Source: Ophiura sarsii (Eukaryota > Echinodermata > Ophiuroidea > Amphilepidida > Ophiuridae). Taken from it: 64,000 nucleotides of DNA. Location: assembly GCA_035610835.1 (NCBI GenBank), contig CM069447.1:59899048-59963047 (forward strand), in the 5' to 3' direction. Below the pieces are notes generated by a model. It was not told the DNA's origin, searched no databases, and saw only the letters and a list, made by a program, of their open reading frames with translations. Below, one piece after another: positions 21,594 to 33,828 of the stretch (the first letter of the stretch is position 1; every line of letters begins with the position of its first letter). Position numbers and translations under genes: made by a program.

Positions 21594-22530
21594 TGGAGAT
21601 TGCCTTGGGTGGAATAGAGAGGCAAGAGAATGGTTGAGCATTTTACGATTACGTCATCGGAGGCCCTGGTTTTTATTACTACAGTGTGTTAAGAGACATT
21701 TCCATGCAGACTGAAAGTCTGTTCCGCTGGAAATCAGTTGTGTAGTTTGTCATCGCATTAGTGGGCAAAAAGCCCCCCCCCCCCCCCCCAATCTTCAAGT
21801 TAATGAACATTAGTGAATTGTGCAATCACGTCTTGACGAAAGACCCAAGTTCTTCAATAGAATTGAGTTGGAACAGTGGAACATTCTGCTTTTGGAACAA
21901 CTTCGTTCCAGAGATATACTATGTTGCTGAATTAGAAACAATACTAGTTATGGATTGTGCACTGTTCAAAGATATATTACATGATCAGTTTTGCCTCAGC
22001 GTTATAAAAACGGCAAATATCATCATTGTTGTTTTGTCTATGTCGCTCAAGAGATAGATGACCTTTGGGGGAGATTGCCTTGGGTGGAATAGAGATCGAG
22101 GCAAGAGAATGGTTGAGCATTTTACGATTACGTCATCGGAGGCCCTGGTTTCTAAAACTACAGTGTGTTAAGAGACATATCCATGCAGACTGAAAGTCTG
22201 TTCCGCTGGAAATCAGGTGTGTAGTTTGTCATCGCATCAGTGGGCAAAAAGCCCGCAATCTTCAAGTGAATGAACATTGGTGAATTTTGCAATCACGTCA
22301 GTTGGCGAAAAGGACCGTATTCTTCAATAGAACTGAGTTGCAAAAGTGGAACATTCTACTGTTGAAACAACTTTGTTCCAGAAATATCAACTAAGTTGCA
22401 GTTACTAGCTATGGTATCGCTGAATTAGAAACAATACCAATTGCACCGTTCAACGATATTTTCATGATTAGTTTTGCCTCAGCGTTATGAAAACGGCAAA
22501 TATCATCATTATCGTTTTGACCCTGATTTT
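21594..22530. repeat. Tandem duplication, about 470-bp unit, two copies
   Basis: The copies 21594-22062 and 22066-22530 both start gagattgccttgggtggaat and include gaggccctggttt and agactgaaagtctgttccgc. The first copy carries a 17-nt poly-C insertion (21773-21789) that the second lacks. No gene is seen in either copy. Confidence 0.8.
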
Positions 22531-23871
22531 ATGTACATTCCGTCGTCAATGATGTACACTTGTCCATGTCGCTCAGGAGATAGTTGACGTCGGTGGTTCA
22601 TCAACATTTATCTACGTCGTCCTGGTGAAAGTCGTCGTCGTTGGTTAATGAACAATTCTCCACACGTCACCATGGAAATAGTCGTCGTCGTCGTCAGTAT
22701 CAGACATTTAAAAATTCATCGTTTACTTCAAGTGAATAATCTGTTCCATGTTGAGCGGCTTCCTGTCAAAAAGAACATTTTCTACGAGTTCTACAAAGTG
22801 TCAACGAATTTGTCTCCTATGGCCTGATCAACCAACTGGAGTCAACTTTGCTGTAAATCTTTGTTTCACTTCATCTTCAAACAAAAATGGTACTCTACTC
22901 TTCAGACTGTGGAAAACAATATTATATAGTCATCTTTGGTTCAATGCACTGGATTTCTACGTTTTGACATTTTGTGATTCATTTATGACGATTAGTACAG
23001 TGCAGTCGTGGGGACACGACTCTTTAAGTGGGGGTACTGTAACAAAAATGTGTCTGGCACATCTCTCTTAGCCCAAAAGGCGGTTGCAATACCTGGCAAT
23101 AGGTATTTCATCATGCATGGTGACTTTACTATTATTATATAAATTATGTGCCATCAGTCCCTGCCTGACTCCATGGTTTAATTCAGTCTGGGAGAAACCA
23201 CCATTCATGAACCACCCATTTCTGTAAGTCTTACTTTAACTGCACGATTTGAAAATGATTCATGAATTATTGCATCAGTTACCTATTATACCTCTTTGAG
23301 TCAACGATTATTTCTAACTTGATTAGTATTGACTTTGACCTTGATCAACAAAGTTTCGTTATTTAATCCATGCATGGTATTTCATTTGTCTGGGGATATG
23401 GGTTTTACAGGGCAGTTTGATAGTTTTATTTTCGGTTACAATGTTGTATTGTTTGTTAAAACAAAGAGCATTGGGGAGAAATTTGTCACGGGCCCCATGT
23501 ATTTGTAGACCTTTTTATTATATCCCGAGCTCTGGGGGAATTATGGCCTGGTAAGAACCGGTTAATTTGCCGATGTTTTTGGCCTGGAACAGAAATTTAG
23601 GCATGGTACCTCATTGCATGGATTAAAGAGGGGATTTATTATTGTTCAAAGTCGAGTCATTTACGTGTACATTTGGGAGCAAACATTTTGACATTTTTGA
23701 GTAACTTAATAATTATCATCCATTTTAGGCCACACAGCGTGTCCCAAAAAACTGAGTTCAAAAGTTTGCGAGCTTATAAAGAAAAAGGTAGGAATCATGG
23801 ATAGTTCATATTTAAGGATATCAAACAAAATATACTTGACCTTAATTGGGTGAATTCAGAGACCAAATCAA
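22531..23871. other. Unassigned DNA with possible solo-LTR start
   Basis: A purine-rich word agtgggggtac directly precedes TGTAACAAAAATG at 23038, as a polypurine tract precedes a 3' LTR, and a TATATAAA-like word lies about 100 nt further on. I found no matching LTR end. ORFs here (for example 22748-23071) match nothing I recognise. A word acagcgtgtcccaaaaaact at about 23735 resembles a transposon terminus without a visible partner. Confidence 0.25.
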
Positions 23872-24268
23872 ATGTAAACTTTTTGAAATACAAAGATTTA
23901 AATAGAGCGTGGTCAGAACCCATTTGTCCCGATTTAAGGAATAAACCATCTGTGCGTTGCATGAAACTACGCTATGTGCAGTATTCCCGGCGTGGGGTTT
24001 ATTCTCCGAAAGGACTTACTAACTCGGACTATGAACAATGAACATTTTGTTTAATGTTTATGTAAATAATGAACTTGTATTATTGCAAAATGACCAAGAT
24101 AATTTTGTTTACTGCCAAAGTCTTTGTAAAGAATGAATGCAAAGGCACAACTTGGATGAAGTCACAACAATACGCAATTGCAACACATCGGGGTGTTGCT
24201 TGAAAAGTGGGACAAATGGGTTTTGACCACGCTCTTAAAATCTTTGTATTTCAAAAAGTTTATATTGG
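23872..24268. repeat. Inverted repeat, arms about 60 bp
   Basis: The segment 23872-23934 (ctttttgaaatacaaagatt through acccatttgtcccg) has its inverted copy at 24208-24268. The right arm ends exactly where the next foldback element begins, so the two elements abut. Confidence 0.65.
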
Positions 24269-24270
24269 AT

Positions 24271-24632
24271 TAAAGGTATATTATGTGATCTTTCCAGGGA
24301 ACGCCCTCAACATCGAAAAAAAAATTAAAAGAAGATTTTCTTGCAGATTTACATTTCTGATCATAAATCGTACATACATTCCAAGTTACAGGGCGATACG
24401 ATTCTTAATTACTTCAAAATCATGATTTTAGAGTGAAAATAAACTGTATATTTTCACACTAAATTCACTCTACAACCATGATTTTGAAGTAATTAGTAAT
24501 CGTATCGCTCTGTAACTTGGAATGTATGTATGATTTATGATCAGAAATGTAAATCTGCAAGAAAATCTACTTTCTAAAAAAATAATGAATAGAGGGCGCT
24601 CTCTGGAAAAGATCACATAATATGCCTTTAAT
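24271..24632. mobile_element. TA-flanked foldback MITE
   Basis: The arms begin AAGGTATATTATGTGATC and end GATCACATAATATGCCTT inside TA dinucleotides. The arms are about 160 nt and meet at a small loop near 24440-24465. The element is almost entirely palindromic and encodes nothing. TA targets suggest a Tc1/mariner-type source. A solo arm of the family lies at 11675-11836. Confidence 0.75.
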
Positions 24633-25026
24633 AACCGAGTTCAACCAATGCCGTATTGCGCCTGCGGCGGGCCAATCTTATTTGGACCCAACTTAAATCG
24701 GTTCGCAACAAGCCGGTTTAGTCGCCTCGGCCGCAGGCGGCCTGCAGCTCCTTTTCTTACTTGTCAAGTATATTTTGTTTAATATACGGGCCATATACGG
24801 GCCATATCCAAAAGTATGTCAACTGGAAGAGACATACTTTTCATTTTTGATTGTCAGTTTATTCCAGTTAAGAATTTAACCAGCTCAAGTATGTTATTTG
24901 AATAAGCACCCATTGTACTTCAACTGCAAACCAAAGAAACCCAATCATGATGGAGTAAGTTGCCGTAGCAACACATTTTGTCACATTTTTGTGTGCGAGG
25001 GACGGAATTTCTCTGTAATTTTGCGA

Positions 25027-26240
25027 GTCATTTATTCCGTCTAATGTGTCGCGGATTGACTAATTCAATAAAAAAAACACTATACGTAACTCAAAATGTG
25101 ATATTATATCAAAAAAAGCAAATCGGGGAGCACATATTAGGATAATCAGCCTTTTGAGCCTAGCGCGCTATGAAAAAGAGTTTTTTCGTTGCGGTTTCAA
25201 CGAGAACGTCATTTATTCCGTCAAATGTGTCGCAGATTGACCAGTTCGATAAAAAAAACATTATACGTAACTCAAAATGTGAAATAATATCCAAAAAAGC
25301 AAATCGGGGGCACATTTTAGGATATTCACTATTCAGCCTTTTGAGCTTAGGCCACGCTGTGAAAAAGAGTTTTTTCGTTGCGGTTTCAACGCCAACGTCA
25401 TTTATTCCGTCTAATGTGTCGCGGATTGACTAATTCAATAAAAAAAACACTATACGTAACTCAAAATGTGATATTATATCAAAAAAAGCAAATCGGGGAG
25501 CACATATTAGGATAATCAGCCTTTTGAGCCTAGCGCGCTATGAAAAAGAGTTTTTTCGTTGCGGTTTCAACGAGAACGTCATTTATTCGGTCAAATTTGT
25601 CGCAGATTGACCAGTTCGATAACAAAAATTATACGTAACTCAAAATGTGAAATAATATCCCAAAAAGCAAATCGGGGGGGGGGGGGGGCACATTTTAGGA
25701 TATTCACTATTCAGCCTTTTTGAGCCTAGGCCACGCTGTGAAAAAGAGTTTTTTCGTTGCGGTTTCAACGCCAACGTCATTTATTCCGTCTAATGTGTCG
25801 CGGATTGACTAATTCAATAAAAAAACACTATACGTAACTCAAAATGTGATATTATATCAAAAAAAGCAAATCGGGGGCACATATTAGGATATTCAGCCTT
25901 TTGAGCCTAGCGCGCTATGAAAAAGAGTTTTTTCGTTGCGGTTTCAACGAGAACGTCATTTATTCGGTCAAATGTGTCGCAGATTGACCAGTTCGATAAA
26001 AAAAAAGTTATATGTGACTCAAAATGTGAAATAATATCCCAAAAAGCAAATCGGGGGTGGGGGGCACATTTTAGGATATTCACTATTCAGCCTTTTGAGC
26101 CTAGGCCACGCTGTGAAAAAGAGTTTTATCGTTGCGGTTTCAACGAGAACGTCATTTATTCCGTCAAATGTGTCGCAGATTGACCAGTTCGATAAAAAAC
26201 ATTATACGTAACTCAAAATGTGATTTGGAGTTACACATAA
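25027..26240. repeat. Satellite array of two alternating monomers
   Basis: The word gtcatttattc[c/g]g starts at 25027, 25208, 25397, 25578, 25776, 25955 and 26151, which gives alternating steps of 181, 189, 181, 198, 179 and 196. The monomer types A (gccaacgtc, ctaatgtgtcgcggattgac) and B (gagaacgtc, caaatgtgtcgcagattgac) alternate, so the repeat unit is an A-B dimer of about 375 bp, a higher-order array. The frames reading through it (KKSFFVAVST) only mirror the repeat. Confidence 0.9.
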
Positions 26241-27143
26241 CATTATTATGACGAATCGGTTGAAATGGTACTGCCAAATCTAAGCAAAATGTAGTGCCCC
26301 TAAAAATTATCCTTTTTTCTTGTCATACATTTTCTTAAAGTGTAATTTTATCTGATGATTCTATCCGGGAATTCTATAGTAATATTTCAATTTTCTCATG
26401 TTAAAAAATGATATAAATAAAATCATTTTTCTTTTTCTTGTAGAATCAATTTTGCAATTTGCACAGAATTCAATACGAACACATTAGACCAAGGAGTTAT
26501 TATCATTAATGATAACTCCTTGGTTAGACCTGGTTTAGACTTCATCAACCTTTACGTCTACCGACGCTAGTCTTTTGCCATGACGTATGTATTGTGTGCA
26601 CAAATCTTCGCAATACGCAAAGTTGTTGTAAAAGACTAGCATATTCGACAACGTTCAGCGATGAAGTGTGAATCGCTCGGATTCAAGTAAGGGCAGCGTA
26701 AGAATGAGCTATGGTTTGCGATGGTTTCCAGTTTTCAATACGATTTATCCCGTAAAAATATACTACCGGGTTCCAAAGTGTCGTCAATTAATTATTTCCT
26801 TTCATCCTTCCGCGGCCCTTACCGAGGTTCGAATCGATCTGCGTGGTTAAAGCTACGTAGCTCGAGCAGGACCGAATCATTTCTTACAACTTGGGCGGAA
26901 TCAATATTGGTTATTTCGGTACATCAGTCAGTAACATCACTTCCAAATATGGCGAACAAAAGAGTAAGGTGAAAACTGAGGTCGTCCTGTTAATAATACT
27001 CCGCGAACAGGTGTGTCTTGTTCTAAAATGGAAACTAGTCCTGGGAATGAGATGTCCGATGGGTTGACATCGTTAATTGTAAGTGCAGCCAGTGCCTGGT
27101 CGGTGCAACACATTAACAGTTGGTATGCACTCTCGTCGTCATC
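26241..27143. other. Unassigned DNA with a strong small hairpin
   Basis: Bases 26489-26523 form a hairpin with 12-bp arms (CCAAGGAGTTAT) and an 11-nt loop. The rest is AT-rich with a few CG-rich words. The part near 27000-27143 may continue the gag-like fragment in another frame, but I cannot confirm it. Confidence 0.35.
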
Positions 27144-27620
27144 TCAACAGTTGTGACGTCGACAAACCTTAAACTGCAGAAGGAATTCCTTAAGTGGCGT
27201 ACGTCCGTCAAATTTTGGCGGTTTCCTTACTGCCGCTCTGTTTACTGCTGGTGGTAATGGAGACTGGTGAAGACTTGTAGTTAACTTCATTTTTTCTATC
27301 TTTAGCCGCTCACGTTCATTTTCCAATTCATGCTCTTGGATAGCTAACCGTCGGAACTCTATTTCCATCTGTTGTTGTTGTCTTCTATCGTCATCCATCT
27401 GCGTCCTCTGTTGTTGTTGTCTTCTATCGTCATCCATCTGCGTCCTCTGTTGTTGTTCACGGGGTCTAGTTGAATGTTGTACATTTCTCTGTAACCTACG
27501 TAATTCTTGTTCAGATTGTCTAACGCGTTCGTCCAGTTGTTGCGCGATATTGCGCCTATCGCCTAATTGCATAAGTGCCTCCGCAGCCGACATGTCGTGA
27601 TCTCCGTATCCTTCAGCCAT
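27144..27620 (-). pseudogene. Retroelement gag-like fragment
   Basis: The minus-strand frame of 158 codons has an N-terminal charged coiled-coil region rich in Gln, Arg and Glu, then KPPKFDGRTPLKEFLLQF. That word (P-x-F-D/x-G-x-x-x-x-x-E-F-x-x-x-F) is the start of a Ty3/Gypsy-type gag capsid domain. The frame ends soon after, so only the gag N-terminus is intact. A 13-residue unit, RTQMDDDRRQQQQ, is duplicated in tandem (39 nt, about 27372-27449). A host coiled-coil gene is an alternative. Confidence 0.5.
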
Positions 27621-27790
27621 GATCCCACCGCTGCCACCACTTGTAGCGTTATTGATGCCACTAAATGGACAATGGGTTTATGACACGCTTCGATCCCGTT
27701 ATTTTTAATTAATAAACACTTAAGTCCGGACTTTATTTATGCACGCTTTTAACGCTAACGTTTTATTCAACACTCATTGGCTGTGGAAAA

Positions 27791-28030
27791 TTTCACCGGT
27801 ATGCGTACATACAGTAAATACTTTAACGGGGATATTTCACCTGTATGCGTACATACAGTGAATACACTTTAACGGGGATATTTCACCTGTATGCGTACAT
27901 ACAGTGAATACACTTTAACGGGGATATTTCACCTGTATACATACAAAATACACTTGACTCTGATTTTCACCTGTATACATACAAAATACACTTGTACCTG
28001 TATACGTACATACACTTGACCCCGCACTTG
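27791..28030. repeat. Minisatellite, 46-bp unit
   Basis: Units starting tttcacctgtatgcgtacat begin at 27791, about 27835, 27881 and 27927, with about 46-bp spacing, and then degrade to shorter tttcacctgtatacatac units. The array lies 170 nt upstream (in minus-strand sense) of the gag-like frame, where an element's leader or LTR would be. Confidence 0.85.
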
Positions 28031-28120
28031 ACTTAGGATATCACCTGTATAAGTACATGCACTTGACTCTGGGATAGTTTTATCCAGTCGGTATAACTAA
28101 CACAGTGAATACACTTTATA

Positions 28121-28134
28121 GGGGGGGGGGGGGG
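28121..28134. repeat. Poly-G tract
   Basis: Fourteen consecutive G residues between the two minisatellites. Confidence 0.95.
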
Positions 28135-28244
28135 AATAAATTGGAGATGTTAATCCTGTAATTTCACAAGTGTGTGTACAACCATTTTTGTGGGTCAGGG
28201 CTCGCGTTGTAAGATGTAATCCTGTTAAGTGTTATTTCACAAGT

Positions 28245-28390
28245 GTGTATACACCTGGGCCAGGGTAGGGAAGCTCACGTGGATTAATCATATTTCTACA
28301 AGTGTGTGTGCAACTATGAGCCAGGGTAGGGAAGCTCACGTGGATTAATCATAATTTCACAGGTGTGCATACACTTCTACTTGGGCCGGG
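28245..28390. repeat. Degenerate tandem repeat, about 60-bp unit
   Basis: The phrase agggtagggaagctcacgtg followed by gattaatcat and a cacaagtgtgtg-type word is present twice, with further decayed copies on both sides. The array resembles the 46-bp minisatellite in layout. Confidence 0.65.
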
Positions 28391-28399
28391 CCAGGCCAG

Positions 28400-30237
28400 G
28401 GGCTCACTTTGACTAATCTTGTAAGCTCGATGATTTCAGGGCAACAGGCTACAATTTATCATAAATGGCATTGACTATATAAGTGTGTAGTTTCCAGGGG
28501 TGCCCGAACAATCATGCAATAACAACAATTGAATTGTCATGAGGTGTCAACAGTGTGTGTGTTGGGTTCAATAAATATCACTCAATTATTAAGCTTATTG
28601 TGTACACTAGTTGATTCAGTGTTACATATTCCGGCCCATTTTCTAATAACAGATTTCCTTATACGTCAAGTCATGAACTTTAATCGACTGTCAAACCTTG
28701 AAAGGATGTAAACTTCGACGATTTATTGGAGCGAAATTACCCATTACCGGGCCCATATGCTATATCGTGGTAGAAGGGCAGTGTTTTTATATTCCTAAGA
28801 CAGCGCCACAATCCGTGTCCTACGATGATAATTAACGCAATGTTTTGTCGTAATATAATTATATAAGTGTCTAAAACGCTTGTTTAGACTTAAACTACTG
28901 CAAAATATACCGAAAAGGTACAATAAATCATGGAATCCAATGAATAACAATGTAGAAACACTAGTGACTAGTCTCTTATAGCACTACTGTATGCAATAAC
29001 CCGGACAATGCTCCAGCGTAGTGACTGGCGCTGTTGAAGAGTTCATTGGCTATTCATTGTTAAAACAAGAGAGGGCACAGTTCCGTTACAGTATACTCCA
29101 TGTATGTGAACTCAGCCTAACGCAGGCTTCTAATGAATATGATGCTTGGAGTGGTAGGACCTTTCATGGTAACTGACTGGTACAAAGGCGTAATCGGATA
29201 AGTGGTACTTGAGAGAGTACTCAAATTGGATTTAAAATGTCGTGCACACTCCTTTCTTAAGGACTTAATTCAACATAAACATGCGAGAAATTGTTAATAA
29301 TCTATTTGTGTTTTAAGTGTATTATCGTTTGAAAAACACTTCGCTGGTCTTATCATTCGTGCTTTAATATCGGTACTGTGGAATGTTTCAACACTCAAGA
29401 TTCCCGTCACCCGTCCTCTCGTTCCCGGTACCCCCCCCCCCCACCCCCCCCCCCACCCCCCCCCCCCCCCCCCCCCACCAGTCAAACACAAAAGTTGGAA
29501 ACCATTGTAAAAATCGCGAAACTAAGGGGTCTATTTATATTTTCGAGTGTCAGCGCGGATCGTGAAATCACAAAAATAGGGAGTAGCCTACTAAGAGTAG
29601 GTCTTTTTCAGGAATTAGTCTCCGTGAAATTCGATTCATGTTTGGGAATCAATTTTATCTAATTTTAATGTAGGCATATGTATAAAGTGTCTTTAATAAG
29701 GGGTGTTTGAAATCATTGAAAACTAAAAGGGGGTATTCTTCAACCCAATTTTGTCCTCGTTTTTGCTACAAAGTGGGGTAAAATTGTTGGAAAATCCTTG
29801 CAAAGGGATAGGCCTACTTTGAAAAAATAAAGAACAATATGATCATGGTTACCAACTTCTCAAGTGAGTTTGGGTTTACCGGCCCTCTTTTCGTATTAGA
29901 ATAAAAACTTCAGTATTGAATTTAAATCAACATTATAGTCAAACTATTTGTCACATCCTCCTACACTTTTAAGTAGGTTATTTTAGCAGTATCATTAGCA
30001 AACAAATATCCGTTAAATTAAAGATGAACGGATTTTCTTTGCCTTCCAACACACTGCTATATACAAGGGACTTGTCCCAGGGATACTATTAATTTTGGGA
30101 TAGGAAAGTCCTATACTAGCGTACGTAGCGAAAACGGTCCCTTTTGCATATTTACATAAATTATGGTAATCATCGGAATGTGTCGGTGACCGGCGTTTTA
30201 ACGCGTTTAACAATGTTTAACCAGGTTTAACGTAATA
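28400..30237. other. Intron-like DNA with large poly-C tract
   Basis: AT-rich sequence of the long intron between the CCP array and the EGF exons. It contains a 46-nt poly-C tract with two A interruptions (29431-29476). No coding signal is recognised. Confidence 0.4.
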
Positions 30238-30533
30238 TTTGGTCGGCATAGGTTTGAGGGCGCTGTGGATTTAGACAGACGACGGTGGCCACGCGAAACC
30301 TAAATGTTGAATACGTAATGAATAACAATGTTAATCTTATCATTTTGACAAATTCATCATAATTAGAAGAATTGTCATCGTTAACCGGGCGATGACTGTT
30401 AAAAATAATTCAAAAAAGTGCACTCCCGTTGACATATTGGGTCGTCGTTGAGAGACGCGTGGCCAGCGTCGTGTCGTCTGCTACAATCACGCCTGATCGG
30501 TATAGCGCCACCAGTTCTATGCCGACCAAATTT
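30238..30533. mobile_element. Small diverged TIR element
   Basis: The left end tttggtcggcatag and the right end ctatgccgaccaaa are inverted copies. Further in, ggcgct, cagacgac and ggccacgcg recur in inverted order with gaps. The size is about 296 bp. The frame that overlaps it is not a recognised gene. Confidence 0.45.
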
Positions 30534-31112
30534 TAATTTAAAAGTGGCCTCCGATCGGCAAGCTCAGTGGCACGCCCTGCTTGTCCTGCGCTATCTGATC
30601 GAGTCGCGACCTTTTGCGAAGAGTCATTTTATCGGAAATAATGCGGCAGCTATGATTTTGTTCTAACCCAGCACATTTTTAAACGCACCATTCATTTTTT
30701 CTGATACTTGCGGTAAGGTTCAAGTCTATGATGGTTGATATATAGTTTTAAATTCAGATGTGGACTCGCTCGCAATTTCGTTTAAGAACGATTCTTCGAC
30801 GCCCGATTCTCGCCATTTCCTAGTAATTTGGCGATTTTTAGTCAAAACACGAGATAAACAAATGACGATTTTTAAACTAGGTTTCTTTAAAATATTCCAA
30901 CTAAACTCATTTTCGCAACAGACAAGGGTTGTCTCTAGTATACATTTTTTTAAATAATAATTTGCAACTTGGTTTTGATATAATCGTCATTTCACGGCAG
31001 CCGGAGCAATTATAAAATTTCGCAACTGTCCGACATCGGCAAGGTGCTGCGTGCGGTAGCGCGCGATGGTGCGTATTTTTTTTAAATATGACGCGATGTC
31101 CCGCGTGCGGTT

Positions 31113-32490
31113 CTATACGTAGCTCAACATATCTGATCCTACAAAGCCAATATGGGCACATGTTATGCTATTTAGCCTAGTTAGGCCTAGTCCGGCAGGG
31201 AAAACAGCGTATTTCCTTGCAAATTGAATGCGAACAACTTTTGTGATTTGGAATTGATTGTGGTTTGACCTGTTAATGACATTGAACGTATGTGTCAGCT
31301 CAAATGTGATATCTTTTCCAAAAAGCAAATCTAGGTACAATTTGTCTAATTAGCCCCCCCCCCCCCCCCCCCCCCCCACCGAAATGTGAACACTTTTAAT
31401 CTAGTCTAGAAATGCCTTTCTCCTTACATAGCCTAGCCCCTAGCTTATGTTAGAAGCCTAGGGACTTTTTCCCTTTAAAGTGTGTTGTAACTCATCTTTT
31501 GTCTAAACTATGTGCTATCAAATAAATATCTAATAATATGAATACGCTTCTGAGCATGTGCAGATCATTCCCTTAGCAACTAGGCACATTAAAAGCACAG
31601 GAGCCCAAAAGAAGCCCAAAAGAAGCCCAAACAGTGGCCTAACTTAAGCCTGGCTTAACTTTAAGCCCGGATTGGTTAATCTAGGTTTAGTGAAACAGAA
31701 ATTTGACTTAAGTCATGGTGGTGGTTTAACTAACCCAGGCTTAAGTTAGGCTTAAAGTTAAGCTACCTTTGTGAATTTGGGCCTTTGAGTTTAAAAATGT
31801 TGAGCTATACGTAGCTCAACATATCTGATCCTACAAAGCCAATATGGGCACATGTTATGCTATTTAGCCTAGTTAGGCCTAGTCCGGCAGGGAAAACAGC
31901 GTATTTCCTTGCAAATTGAATGCGAACAACTTTTGTGATTTGGAATTGATTGTGGTTTGACCTGTTAATGACATTGAACGTATGTGTCAGCTCAAATGTG
32001 ATATCTTTTCCAAAAAGCAAATCTAGGTACAATTTGTCTAATTAGCCCCCCCCCCCCCCCCCCACCCCCCCCCCCCCCACCGAAATGTGAACACTTTTAA
32101 TCTAGTCTAGAAATGCCTTTCTCCTTACATAGCCTAGCCCCTAGCTTATGTTAGAAGCCTAGGGACTTTTTCCCTTTAAAGTGTGTTGTAACTCATATCT
32201 TTTGTCTAAACTATGTGCTATCAAATAAATATCTAATAATATGAATACGCTTCTGAGCATGTGCAGATCATTCCCTTAGCAACTAGGCACATTAAAAGCA
32301 CAGGAGCCCAAAAGAAGCCCAAAAGAAGCCCAAACAGTGGCCTAACTTAAGCCTGGCTTAACTTTAAGCCCGGATTGGTTAATCTAGGTTTAGTGAAACA
32401 GAAATTTGACTTAAGTCATGGTGGTGGTTTAACTAACCCAGGCTTAAGTTAGGCTTAAAGTTAAGCTACCTTTGTGAATTTGGGCCTTTG
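31113..32490. repeat. Tandem duplication, 692-bp unit
   Basis: The copies start ctatacgtagctcaacatat at 31113 and 31805 and are nearly identical by eye, including two small hypothetical frames. They differ mainly in the poly-C tract (31354-31377 against 32046-32078, the second interrupted by an A) and in a short indel near 32196. Each copy ends in a small inverted repeat (cctaacttaagcctgg and ccaggcttaagttagg). The duplication is recent, or a local assembly repeat. Confidence 0.9.
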
Positions 32491-32499
32491 GGTTTAAAA

Positions 32500-33636
32500 A
32501 CCAACCCTACTTGACAGGTCAGTTCGCCGTAAAATAAAAGGGGAGGGGTCTTCGCCTTAGAGGTAACATGTTTACACTAGGTACAAATCACATTCATTAG
32601 ACTGTTATCGTTCTGGTGTTGATATACTATGTTTCCATAGTAATGATGCTTTGATACCCCCATTCATTTACCAAGTACAGCGTTACGTCCTCGTGAATAT
32701 TTTGCTTGAATAATTAATTACCATGGAACTCCGACCCCAAGTATCAGCTGTTTGACGCTCTGCGACAAAAGATTGTTCGACAAAGTATTGTAAACCATGA
32801 AGTTGCCATTAAATACAAAACAGGTTGAAACAGTAACCAACAATTAAAAACCAATGTGGTTTGGCCTGTAGAGCGTGGATTAAAGGATTATACAGCTTCA
32901 TTCCGTAATGGGTCTTGACACTATAGTACAATCAGTTCAAAATTGACGAGAAATATTTGGTTTTCATCTATCCACGCGCAAAAGTAATCCAAGCGTATAC
33001 GCAAGCGTCACGCGTAGAATGACACTGCGACATTTCGCGCTATGCAAGCATTTTGCGCGCGGCGCTCTTCTTAATTCATTCGCTGCTGTAAACAGGTTTC
33101 GCCAATTTGGAACTGACTGAACTATAGACTAGTTTATGAATGTCTTACACCAAATATACCACATATTCAGGTCCCTATTTCACCGATTTATCAAACCAGT
33201 TCAAATACAAAAATGAATACATTTAATGAAATGAAAAGCAGGAACACATTGTTCGCTAAAGCCTACATTATAACAAATCCATGTTAATCCAGTGATATAT
33301 GTAAAATTATGAACACTTTTGGGCCTATGTCCTTTTTATAACATATATCATACATTTATTCAATACTAAATACCCATTGACTAGTTACAGCGGCTGTAAC
33401 AACGATCAGAATGCTTCAACAACAACAATTAGTATTATAGGTTACGATATTTGAATCCAAGTAACCTAATTCAATGCTGTCTTCATAAACCTCTAAAAAC
33501 GGGTGACTTGGACAAACATGTAGCACAAATTTCATTAGAATAAATTTATGTTGTTTTTTAACAGTAATAATCAATTTTACACACACACATGTATAGACAA
33601 TTAAACACATAATTATTAGTAAAACAACAAACTTAC
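32500..33636. other. Intron 3' of the CCP array
   Basis: Intron sequence downstream, in minus-strand sense, of the last CCP exon. From about 33200 it is the start of the recurring CCP cassette (repeated at 36005, 38630, 39400 and 48650). No frame is seen. Confidence 0.45.
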
Positions 33637-33828
33637 CACATGTAGTGGCCGATATGTTAGGACTAAATACTGCCCCAGTACCATCTCCTGGATCAGTGCA
33701 TGTTCCTGTTGCGTCACCAGTTAATGCATAATCCGCACTAGTGCAGCTCGCCGTCACCATTGTTCCAACAGCGATCATGCCCGTAGGTGAGAACATTCCG
33801 TTTGCTAGTGCTGGAGTTGTACATTGTG
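33637..33828 (-). CDS. CCP/sushi-like exon 1 from the left (subfamily A)
   Basis: The minus-strand exon starts after TTATAG (AG at 33830-33829) and ends before GTAAGT (33636). It is 192 nt, phase 1-1. It reads QCTTPALANGMFSPTGMIAV, then VTASCTSADYALTGDATGTC and FSPNISATTC. Four cysteines, the xxNG after Cys1, the Y-x-L-x-G before Cys3 and P-x-x-S before Cys4 are sushi features. The Trp usual between Cys3 and Cys4 is replaced by Phe. It is the last CCP module before the EGF part of the protein. Confidence 0.8.

Noticed and set aside
22748..23071. A 107-residue plus-strand frame
   Set aside because: It has no recognisable motif, no splice context and no repeat in other copies; it is likely a chance ORF.
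25170..26183. Protein-coding gene with repeated KKSFFVAVST units
   Set aside because: The frames follow the satellite monomers, break at each homopolymer change and begin or end within units.
26820..26860. Pol III B box (ggttcgaatc) suggesting a tRNA
   Set aside because: No A box or foldable tRNA arms lie upstream at the right distance.
31113..32032. Duplicate 75-residue genes
   Set aside because: The two identical frames reflect the 692-bp tandem duplication; there is no family match, splice structure or coding bias.
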